Below, in pieces: positions 55,489 to 62,780 of a stretch of 64,000 bases of DNA. This DNA is from VXYL01 sp963666465 (GTDB lineage Bacteria; Pseudomonadota; Gammaproteobacteria; Pseudomonadales; Azotimanducaceae), in contig OY762824.1 of NCBI GenBank assembly GCA_963666465.1, forward strand, positions 4,092,001-4,156,000, written 5' to 3'. A model generated the notes under the pieces. It was not told the origin of the DNA. It saw only the letters and a list, made by a program, of their open reading frames with translations, and made no database searches. Each line of letters starts with the position of its first letter. Within the stretch, counting starts at the first letter, position 1. The position numbers and the translations under genes are program-made.

Positions 55489-55908
55489 TCACCATTCCCC
55501 GACGTTCGGCATCGAGGCCCACGGCTCGGCCTTCGGCAGCGGCGCGCCTTCCTGCAATATCTCGATGGAGATGTTGTCCGGCGAGCGGACGAAGGCCATG
55601 CGGCCTTCGCGGGGCGGCCGATTGATGGTGACGCCGCCGTCCATCAGCCGCTGGCAGACGCCGTAGATGTCCTCCACATGGTAGGCGAGATGGCCGAAGT
55701 TGCGACCGCCATCGAGCGTCTCCGGGTCCCAGTTGTGGGTGAGCTCCACCTGCGCCTCGGAATCCCCCGGCGCCGCCAGAAACACCAGCGTGAAGCGTCC
55801 GGCCTCGTTGTCGATGCGCCGCAGCTCTTCCAGCCCCAGCTTGTTGCAGTAGAAATCCAGCGAAGCGTCGATGTCGGTGACGCGAACCATCGTGTGCAGA
55901 TATTTCAT
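55489..55908 (-). CDS. Glyoxalase I-like (VOC family) protein
   Basis: A 139-residue protein with two VOC motifs. Metal ligands fit glyoxalase I: H5 (YLHTMVRV), E55 (QVELTHNW), H73 (FGHLAYHV) and E116 (ISIEIL). LDFYCNKLGL and FVRSPDNISIEIL are the classical lactoylglutathione lyase motifs. It likely removes methylglyoxal via glutathione. Start at ATG 55908, where family similarity begins, although the frame is open far upstream. Confidence 0.88.
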   Translation of the reverse strand: MKYLHTMVRVTDIDASLDFYCNKLGLEELRRIDNEAGRFTLVFLAAPGDSEAQVELTHNWDPETLDGGRNFGHLAYHVEDIYGVCQRLMDGGVTINRPPREGRMAFVRSPDNISIEILQEGAPLPKAEPWASMPNVGEW

Positions 55909-56005
55909 GCCGTTTGTCCCCTTCCCGCCGCGCCCCAAGACCGGCAACGCGAACGCCAATTGAACCAGAAGCGCGCCGGGTTTGGCCACTCTTGCACTCT
56001 TGCCG

Positions 56006-56136
56006 CAGCAATTCTCATTTTGGCCTTCAGTCCACTCAACAGCACCGGTCTGCGGGTTGATTTGACCCGAATTGAGTCCGAAACCGGGGGGCAATGCGCC
56101 TGACAGCGAAGCCAGACGCCAAAATGAGAATTGCTG
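56006..56136. mobile_element. MITE family 1, copy 2 (131 bp)
   Basis: Inverted ends CAGCAATTCTCATTTTGG and its near-complement, with 9-bp duplication CTCTTGCCG at 55997-56005 and 56137-56145. Same length as the copy at 30050. Confidence 0.92.
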
Positions 56137-56151
56137 CTCTTGCCGAGCTCT

Positions 56152-56320
56152 GGCAGCAGTTCTCATTTTGGCTTGTGCAGTGCCTGGCACCGTCCTCCGG
56201 GGGGAGGGCGGGACGCCCTCCCCCCTCCTTATAGAGAGTGGTCCCGGCAGGCAAGTCGACGCAGTCGCCAGTTGCGAACGGCCATGCGACACGTCAGGCA
56301 AATTCAAAGTGAGACACTGC
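56152..56320. mobile_element. Hybrid MITE: family 1 left end, family 2 interior and right end
   Basis: The left end reads GGCAGCAGTTCTCATTTTGG as in family 1, but from CTTGTGCA on it follows family 2, ending CAAAGTGAGACACTGC. Flanked by the 9-bp duplication CCGAGCTCT (56143-56151 and 56321-56329), so the hybrid itself moved. It starts 15 bp after the family 1 copy. Confidence 0.85.
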
Positions 56321-56346
56321 CCGAGCTCTTGCCCAACGGAGGCACG

Positions 56347-56382
56347 AAAAAAAAGCCCCAAACCCCTTGCGGGGCTTGGGGC
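56347..56382 (-). terminator. Rho-independent terminator for the LLM gene
   Basis: On the minus strand, GCCCCAAGCCCC, GCAA, GGGGTTTGGGGC form a 12-bp stem with a 4-base loop, followed by eight T. It begins 4 bp after the stop codon at 56386. Confidence 0.9.
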
Positions 56383-56385
56383 AGA

Positions 56386-57714
56386 TCAGGAATCAAGGGA
56401 TTCGGGATCAAGTCCCACCATAGGCGCAAAAAGGCAAGGAACGTGGGATAAATGGTGGAATAAAAGTGGATTCGCGGTGGGAAAGCTCGGATCACGTGCC
56501 TTGGCGCGAACGCTGATCAGAGCCCCACCAAGCCGCTGCCGCATCTGGGCCACCACCGCATCCGGCTCTCCCGCCACGGCGATGGCACTCGCCACTTCGT
56601 CCGGCACCGCCGCGGCCAAGGTCGGCTGCCTCTCCCCCCGCTCGCGCCGGGCGATGAGCTCGTCCTGCAGCCAGCCCCAGCCGTGCAAGTCCAGCACCGG
56701 CCGATACGCCACGGTGCGGGCATAGAAGGCGATGCGCTCGCGCACGGATTCGCGCGCCTTCGCGACCGCCTCCTCATCTGCGCCGGTCGCCACCATCGGC
56801 GCATAGTCGAGCACGAAGTCCTCGCGGCTGCGCCCCGCCGCGGCGAGGCCCTTCTCAATGGCCGGCAGAGTCACCTCCCGCATGTACGCTTCGGTGGAGA
56901 ACGGATGCATCATCATTCCGTCGGCCACCTCCGCCGCCACCTGCGTCATCAGCGGCCCGGTGGCGGAGAGGATGATCCGGGGGTGCCCGGCACCGGTGTT
57001 GCGTGGCGTGAATGTCGCCGGCATCAGGGTGTGCGTGTAGAACTCGCCGCGGAAGTCCAGCCGCTCGCCGTCGTGCCAGCAAGCAAAGATCGCCCGCATG
57101 GCCGAGATGAACTCCCGCATCCGCCCCGCCGGCTTCCCCCAAGGCATGGCGAACCGCCGCTCGATGTGCGGCCGCACCTGCGACCCAAGCCCCAGCACCA
57201 GCCTGCCACCCGAATGGGCGTTGAGGTCATGCGCCGTCTGCGCCAGCGTCATGGGGCTGCGCGCAAACGCCACCGCCACCGACGTGACGAGCTCGATCCT
57301 CTCCGTGGCCGCAGCGGCCAACGTCAACGGCAGAAACGGATCATGGTTCGTCTCCGCCACCTTGGCGCCGTCGTACCCAAGCTTGCATGGCAGCACGCCT
57401 CCGGCGACGGGGACATGCCCGAACTTCCCTGCGCGTCAGCGTTCGGGGATGCTTCCCCGGCTGAAGGCTCCTTGCATGGCAGCACGCCTCCGGCGACGGG
57501 GACATGCCCGAACTTCCCTGCGCGTCAGCGTTCGGGGATGCTTCCCCGGCTGAAGGCTCCTTGCATGGCAGCACGCCTCCGGCGACGGGGACATGCCCGA
57601 ACTTCCCTGCGCGTCAGCGGTCGAGGAAGCTTCCCCGGCTGAAGGCTCCTCGAGCCGCCGCGCCCCCACACCAGCAGCCCCCATATCCGACCCAAGCGGA
57701 GCATCAACCTTCAT
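56386..57714 (-). pseudogene. LLM-class oxidoreductase split by a 3-copy repeat array
   Basis: The N-terminal exon-like part starts at ATG 57714 (after GGAGGTCTTGG) and reads MKVDAPLGSDMGAAGVGARR then LE. The remainder, from 57381, reads LGYDGAKVAETNHDPFLPL, ERIELVTSVAVAFARSPMTL, SGGRLVLGLGSQVRPHIERR and on to the stop. Without the intervening 269 bp the two join in frame into a normal LLM protein of about 350 residues. Translation from the true start ends inside the array. A shorter product from an ATG in the array (57396) would lack strand 1. Confidence 0.88.
57382..57650 (-). repeat. Three 89-bp repeats inside the LLM gene
   Basis: Units start at 57382, 57471 and 57560, step 89 bp. The same family as the 35156 and 38793 arrays, with local variants (GGGACATGCCCGAACTTCCC). 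Bounded by CTCGAG on the gene's 5' side and CTTGGGTAC on the other. Confidence 0.95.
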
Positions 57715-57980
57715 CCAAGACCTCCTTCCACGGCCGCCCCAACCCTTGCCCTGCCATGAAGCTCGACCAGCCCCCCTTCGATGCGAGACCCGCGCCCAAG
57801 CCGGCTCCCTCGATGCGGGCCCTTGGGGGCATCCTGCCCTCCCTACGCGCCGCAAGGCGCGCAATCACCCACGCAAAACCGCTTCGTTGCTCCGCGAATC
57901 GGCAATCCAAGGTTGTGCATCTCCCACCTCCGCCCCCCCCGCATACACTCACCCCGCCACCCCAACCAGGCAACCGCCCC
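57715..57980. other. Intergenic region with hairpin repeat
   Basis: Between divergent LLM and SGNH genes. The dispersed hairpin motif (GGGGGCATCCTGCCCTCC, then GCGCCGCAAGGCGCGC) lies at 57820-57865. Promoters for both genes must be here, but none is obvious. Confidence 0.5.
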
Positions 57981-59123
57981 ATGCAAACGCTACCGTTCAA
58001 GCAACTCGTGCCGGACATCCTCCGCACCGTCGGCGCCCCGGATTTCGAAGATCGAGGCGATGGCCTCAGCCCCCGCCGGCTCCCCGCCTGGACCCGCGCC
58101 CAAGTCCCCGCCTCCATGGACGTGATGGTGCGCATGCCCTCCGGCGTCCGCCTCGAATTCACCACCGACGCGACGCAAGTGGGCATCGAGTTCCTCGCCA
58201 CCAACATGGTCACGCCGCCGCGCCCGCGCCGCCCGATCACCTTCAACCTCCAGTGCGGCGAACACCTTGCGGCAGCCACCTCCACCGCCGGCAATGCCAT
58301 TGTCCTCAACCCCCGCCAGCCCGGCGAGTTCGAGCTCAAGCGCGGCGAAGCGGACACCCTCTGGTTCAACGACCTGCCCGCCGGCGAAAAGCGCTGCGAA
58401 ATCTGGCTCCCCCACAACGCCATGCTCGAACTGCGCGCCCTCAGGCTCGACGACGACGCCCGCATCACCCCTCCGCCCCCGGAAACCCGACCCGTCTGGC
58501 TCCACTACGGCAGCTCCATCAGCCACTGCATGGAAGCCGAGCAACCCGCCTACACCTGGCCCGCCGTCGCCGCCCGAACCGCCGGTGCATCCCTCCGAAG
58601 CCTGGGCTTCGGCGGCCAATGCCACCTCGACCAGTTCGTCGCCCGCACCATCCGCGACGCCCGCGCTGACGTCATCACCATCAAGACCGGCATCAACATC
58701 GTCAACATGGATTCCATGCGCGAGCGCATCTTCACTCCGACCTTGCACGGCTTCCTCGACACCATCCGCGAAGGCAAGCCGCACACGCCCATCGCCGTCA
58801 TCTCGCCGATCTTCTGCCCAAGCGCCGAAGGCCACCCTGGCCCCACCATCCCCAACGCCGACGGCAAGTTCGTCACCCACGCCGGCAACGAACACCTCCG
58901 CAACGGCTGCCTGACGCTCAAGCGCATCCGCGAACTCATCGAAACGGTGGTCAGCACCCGCCAAGCCGCCGGCGACCGCAAGCTCCACTACATCGACGGC
59001 CTCACCCTGTTCGGCGAAGCCGACGCCCCCGACCTCCCCGACGACCTCCACCCCAACCCCGCCGGCTACATCCGCATGGGTGAACGCTTCGCTCCAATGC
59101 TGGCGGAGCTGGCAACGAAATAG
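57981..59123 (+). CDS. SGNH/GDSL-type hydrolase
   Basis: A 380-residue protein without a clear signal. An N-terminal beta-sandwich (about 1-175) precedes the SGNH domain. It has the nucleophile Ser in WLHYGSSISHC (block I variant), Gly in LGFGGQCHLDQF (block II), TIKTGINIV (block III, Asn) and the C-terminal DDLHPNPAGYIRMG with Asp and His (block V). Likely an esterase acting on sugar or lipid esters. It follows a family called GDSL-like Lipase/Acylhydrolase. Confidence 0.87.
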   Translation: MQTLPFKQLVPDILRTVGAPDFEDRGDGLSPRRLPAWTRAQVPASMDVMVRMPSGVRLEFTTDATQVGIEFLATNMVTPPRPRRPITFNLQCGEHLAAATSTAGNAIVLNPRQPGEFELKRGEADTLWFNDLPAGEKRCEIWLPHNAMLELRALRLDDDARITPPPPETRPVWLHYGSSISHCMEAEQPAYTWPAVAARTAGASLRSLGFGGQCHLDQFVARTIRDARADVITIKTGINIVNMDSMRERIFTPTLHGFLDTIREGKPHTPIAVISPIFCPSAEGHPGPTIPNADGKFVTHAGNEHLRNGCLTLKRIRELIETVVSTRQAAGDRKLHYIDGLTLFGEADAPDLPDDLHPNPAGYIRMGERFAPMLAELATK

Positions 59124-59203
59124 CCGAACCGACGTGCGCGCAGAGTTTGGGCGCGGCCCGAAGCCTCAAGGCGCGATGCAAGTGAGGGGTGGTTATGCCC
59201 CGC

Positions 59204-59326
59204 TCAAGGCTTCCTCTTCGCCGGCACTCGCTTAGGCTTGCGGCTCGGCGGCGGTTCGGGACTTGGTGGCGGCTTCGGACTGGCCGGTCGGGCAGGCTTC
59301 GACGCGGCTGTCTCACGAGACGGCAT
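59204..59326 (-). CDS. Small Pro/Lys-rich protein coupled to the SLATT-like gene
   Basis: A 40-residue frame (MPSRETAASKPARPASPKPP ... PKRVPAKRKP) whose ATG lies 14 bp inside the end of the preceding gene, so it may be translated by coupling. Almost all residues are Pro, Lys, Arg, Ser or Ala, a disordered basic tail. It could be a separate peptide or a frameshifted C-terminal tail of the SLATT-like protein. No known family. Confidence 0.4.
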   Translation of the reverse strand: MPSRETAASKPARPASPKPPPSPEPPPSRKPKRVPAKRKP

Positions 59327-59807
59327 ACTCGTCTCCGAGCGCCCGATACGCTTCTTCCGCACACCGCTGGTTTAGTCGACGGTTGGCGGCCAGATGTGCT
59401 GGAACCCGAGCAGTGGCCATTTCTTCGCGTCGACGCAGCACGGCGATCTCTTCGGCGGCATCGTCGTCGTCCAACGCAGAGATGCGCGTCCAAAGGTCTC
59501 GCCAAGAGAGTGCAAGGTCCGCGCACCCGTCCCGGCTTGCCTCTGCCAGCGCCGCTTTTGAGGCATGGCCGTAGTAGGACGTCCAAAGCGCGACTGCGGC
59601 CACGGCAGCTGCTAACGCCTCAGGAACCCAAACTGGCGCTTCCAGCAACAGGGCGCCCAGCGCGCCGGTTGACCCGATTGCAACGAATGCCGTCAAGCTC
59701 AGGTGCCATCGCTGCAATCGCGCTGCCAATGCACCGTAGTAGCGCAGCAGTCGCTCGGCGTCCAAAAGCCCCAGCCAGACTTGCGAAACAAAGTGTTCGG
59801 ATGCCAT
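59313..59807 (-). CDS. Two-helix membrane protein, SLATT/DUF4231-like
   Basis: A 164-residue protein. An amphipathic helix, two closely spaced membrane segments (about 33-53 LSLTAFVAIGSTGALGALLL; 58-80) and a long charged helix likely to form a coiled coil (about 85-160) match the SLATT layout. SLATT proteins are proposed pore-forming effectors of nucleotide-sensing defence systems. No cyclase gene is next to it, so that role is not shown. Start at ATG 59807 chosen because the helix begins there. Confidence 0.55.
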   Translation of the reverse strand: MASEHFVSQVWLGLLDAERLLRYYGALAARLQRWHLSLTAFVAIGSTGALGALLLEAPVWVPEALAAAVAAVALWTSYYGHASKAALAEASRDGCADLALSWRDLWTRISALDDDDAAEEIAVLRRREEMATARVPAHLAANRRLNQRCAEEAYRALGDEYAVS

Positions 59808-60062
59808 GCCGCGACAGTACGCTTGCGCGAACCGGACCGTCAACCGACTGACGGTGCAACTTGGGACTGGACCCGCAAAGCCCAGGAGGCTAGCCGTAGG
59901 GATTCCGCCACCAAGGGATTCCGCCACCAAGGAATGTTCCATCTCGGCCAATGGGGAGCGATAGGTAGTGCCGGCAACGCCACCGGTGTCACTCTCCCCT
60001 TGCAGGGGGCGGAGAAAAGCGTTCTCGCTTCGTCTCGGAGGGAGACTCCTACGGTGCGGTCC

Positions 60063-60112
60063 TGCATGGCAGCACGCCTCGGGCGACGCACTCATGAATA
60101 CTCCGGGCTAGC
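60063..60112. repeat. Fragment: start of 89/90-bp repeat joined to a MITE family 5 end
   Basis: TGCATGGCAGCACGCCTC is the first part of a repeat unit in the form seen at 57382. It is followed by CACTCATGAATACTCCGGG, the right end of family 5, and CTAG. The same pairing of the two families occurs at 14574-14578. The rest of 59808-60062 holds no gene. Confidence 0.7.
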
Positions 60113-60120
60113 AGCGTGGA

Positions 60121-61335
60121 CTAGACGACTCCCCGAGCCCTGTAATCCGCCACCGTTTTCGAGTCGAAGCCAAGTTCCGCAAGCACAGCGTCTGTGTGCT
60201 CCCCCGGTTCCGGCGCCCGACGGATGCCCCTTCGCGACACCGCATCCACATTCACGGGATGGTTGATGACGTAGTCCGCCGCGATGTCATCGGCGGGTGC
60301 CATCACGACGTTGTTTGCCGTGAGTTGCTCATCGCTTGAGAGGTCGTCGATCTTGCCCACCATCGACACCGGCACCGAAGCCTCCGCCAGCGCCGCGAGC
60401 CAGTGCGCGGCGGGCTGACGAGCCACGATCGGCCGCAGCTTTGCGGCGATTTCCGTCGCATAGGCGAGGCGAGACTCCTGACTGGCATAGCGTGGCTCGT
60501 CCAACAGCGCCGCCGTGCCAAGCACATCGAGCAGCCGAGCCGTTTCCGCATCGCTACGCACCATCGTGAACTGCAGCCAACGCCCGTCGGCAGTCTCGTA
60601 GAGCTCCCGCGTGAACGGCCGCGCCGCCGGATTCGGATAGTTGGAGAAGTCGCTGCCATGGGCGAACCGCGCCGCGGCAATGCAGGACGCCGCCCAGACG
60701 CCATTAGCGATGAGCGAGGTATGCACCATGCCGCCCTCGCCGGTGCGCTCGCGGTGCAGCAAGGCGGTGACGATGCTGGCATAGAGGGCAACCGCAGTCG
60801 GATGATCTCCCATGCCGGGCAGCGACGGCGCCGGCTGTGCTCCGGGCGAACGCACCACGTCCATCAGCCCCGACCGCGACCAATACGCCACCAAGTCGAA
60901 CCCCTCGCGATCCTTCTCCGGCCCCTGCTCCCCATAGGCGGTGAGCGAGGCGTAGATCATGCGCGGATTGACGGGCTGCAAGTCCTCGTAGGTGAGGCCC
61001 AGCCGCCGCCGCATGTGCAGGGGATAGTTGGTGACATACACGTCGCACGCCGCCACCAGCCGCCGAAGCACCTCCTGCCCCTCCGGCGTCTTCACGTTCA
61101 ACGTGATGGAACGCTTGCCCCGCGCATCCTGCGCCCACGCATAGTTGATGTCGGCATTCGGCGTCGCCGGCGCGAGCGCCAAGCGACGATATGGGTCGCC
61201 ATCCCCCGGCATCTCCACCTTCACCACATCGGCGCCGAAATCCGCCAGCATCGTCGCGGACACAGGCCCCGCAATCCAGCTCCCCGCATCCACCACCTTC
61301 AATCCCTCGAACAGAAGCGGCTTCTCCCCCGCCAT
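60121..61335 (-). CDS. CaiB/BaiF family CoA-transferase
   Basis: A 404-residue family III CoA-transferase. It has LLFEGLKVVDAGSWIAGP, MLADFGADVVKVEMPGDGD, KRSITLNVKTPEGQEVLRRL and the LASLTAYGEQGP-type segment (YASLTAYGEQGPEKD). The catalytic Asp is in LPGMGDHPTAVAL. Members move CoA between acyl groups, for example in carnitine, bile-acid or aromatic catabolism. The substrate is unknown. ATG at 61335 follows GGAGGGCGC. The stop codon sits beside the CTAG-rich repeat remnant. Confidence 0.92.
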   Translation of the reverse strand: MAGEKPLLFEGLKVVDAGSWIAGPVSATMLADFGADVVKVEMPGDGDPYRRLALAPATPNADINYAWAQDARGKRSITLNVKTPEGQEVLRRLVAACDVYVTNYPLHMRRRLGLTYEDLQPVNPRMIYASLTAYGEQGPEKDREGFDLVAYWSRSGLMDVVRSPGAQPAPSLPGMGDHPTAVALYASIVTALLHRERTGEGGMVHTSLIANGVWAASCIAAARFAHGSDFSNYPNPAARPFTRELYETADGRWLQFTMVRSDAETARLLDVLGTAALLDEPRYASQESRLAYATEIAAKLRPIVARQPAAHWLAALAEASVPVSMVGKIDDLSSDEQLTANNVVMAPADDIAADYVINHPVNVDAVSRRGIRRAPEPGEHTDAVLAELGFDSKTVADYRARGVV

Positions 61336-61526
61336 GCCCTGCGCCCTCCTCGCTTTGGCGTGCGCGATGGTAAACGACGCATCGCGTCGGGGATGGCCGG
61401 GGGCGTGTACCATCCGGCCACGATCAAGGGCTGGAACGCGAATGGTTGGGCAGAGCACTTTCGGAATGGCTGCGGTGGCTCTGCCGTGCTTGTCGGCCAT
61501 CGCGACCATGCGATGCGGCAGCCGCG

Positions 61527-62420
61527 ATGACTAAAGAGGAGTTCCTCAAACGCATTGACGCGATCAACGTCTGGAAGTCAGGCGGTCAGCGAGCACCGCA
61601 CAAGCCGTTGTTGCTGTTGCTTGCTCTCGGTAGGGTATCCCGCCGGATGCCGAGGCAGTGTTCGTTCTCAGAACTGAAACGACCGTTGGAAGGGCTGCTT
61701 ACGCGATTCGGGCCACCTCACCAAACCCTCCGCCCGGAATACCCCTTCATTCGCCTGAGCAACGACGGCGTCTGGGACATCAACCGATTCCAAGACCTGC
61801 CATTCAACCGGAGCGGTGATGTCAGTCCCAAGTTTCTCGTGGACAAGGGCATTGCAGCCGGGTTGCCGGAGTCGCTGTATGCCCTGCTCGTATCCGCTCC
61901 CGGCCTGATCGCAGCAGCGGCCGAACGCCTGCTGGACGGGCATTTCCCATCATCGTTGCACGAGGACATCCGTGACGCGGTGGGCCTGCGAGAACACGAG
62001 GTGCGCGATGCGCCCCGCCGGGCCCGCGACCCCAAGTTCCGGCATGAAGTCCTGCGCGCCTATGGACGTCACTGCGCCGTATGCGGCTTTGACATCCGCC
62101 TCGTGGACGACTTGCTCGGCCTCGAAGCCGCCCACATCAGATGGCACGCTTACGGTGGCCCGGACGACGTCCGTAACGGCCTGGCACTCTGCGGACTACA
62201 CCACAAGGCACTCGACCGCGGCGCCATCGGCATGGAACCAACCGCTTCAGGCTTCCAGGTCTTGATCTCCGCAGAGGTCAACGGCCAAAGCGAAGCCATG
62301 CGCTGGCTGCTCGACTACGCCGGCCAAGCACTTCGGCAACCGCAAAGCACCGAATGGGCCCCCGACCCTTCTTTCGTCGATTGGCACCGCAAAGAGGTAT
62401 TCCGCGACCCGCCAAGGTAG
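61527..62420 (+). CDS. HNH restriction endonuclease, ScoMcrA-like (phosphorothioate-DNA binding)
   Basis: A 297-residue protein. The N-terminal half has the sulfur-binding-domain pattern: INVWKSGGQRAPHKPLLLLL then ALGRV, PPHQTLRPEYPFIRL and DGVWDI. The C-terminal HNH domain has CAVCGF, AAHIRWHAYGGPDDVRNGLA and LCGLHHKALDRG, with zinc Cys residues and catalytic His intact. Characterised relatives cut phosphorothioate-modified DNA. No dnd genes lie in the window, as expected for a type IV-like enzyme. It overlaps no other gene. Confidence 0.85.
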   Translation: MTKEEFLKRIDAINVWKSGGQRAPHKPLLLLLALGRVSRRMPRQCSFSELKRPLEGLLTRFGPPHQTLRPEYPFIRLSNDGVWDINRFQDLPFNRSGDVSPKFLVDKGIAAGLPESLYALLVSAPGLIAAAAERLLDGHFPSSLHEDIRDAVGLREHEVRDAPRRARDPKFRHEVLRAYGRHCAVCGFDIRLVDDLLGLEAAHIRWHAYGGPDDVRNGLALCGLHHKALDRGAIGMEPTASGFQVLISAEVNGQSEAMRWLLDYAGQALRQPQSTEWAPDPSFVDWHRKEVFRDPPR

Positions 62421-62780
62421 CGTGCAGGGGCATCTGCAGAAGTCGGTCTTCATTCCCGTTTACCCAGCAAATACCCGCTGTTAGCGTCACAATTCCGGCA
62501 CGCGAAGTCTGTGAAGTCAGAGGGAGTGCCGCGCGTGTAGTCTGGACGTTTGCATCGGTCGAGGCGCGAGCGGCGGTAGCGGGGACGGCGGCGGGCTCGG
62601 GTCTGGGCTCGGTTGGCCGAAGGCCAATAGGGCGCGGCCGCAAGGCGACGCCAAACAGACGGGCCCGGGCACAGTATGGCCCGACCCCAGCCCCGGCATC
62701 CCGGAGATGGTCCTTCAATGCTAAGAAAGACGGCGGGCCGTTTTGCTATGATTCGGGTTTGCTTGGTCAGGAATCCCACG
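62421..62780. other. 360-bp intergenic region
   Basis: No gene supported, although a minus-strand frame is open across it. An extended -10-like TGCTATGAT lies at 62745-62753, about 30 bp before the next gene's ATG, and may be its promoter. Confidence 0.4.

Noticed and set aside
62450..62779. Minus-strand frame of 109 residues
   Set aside because: Low-complexity start and no family. A plus-strand promoter-like box sits in it. Not enough support.
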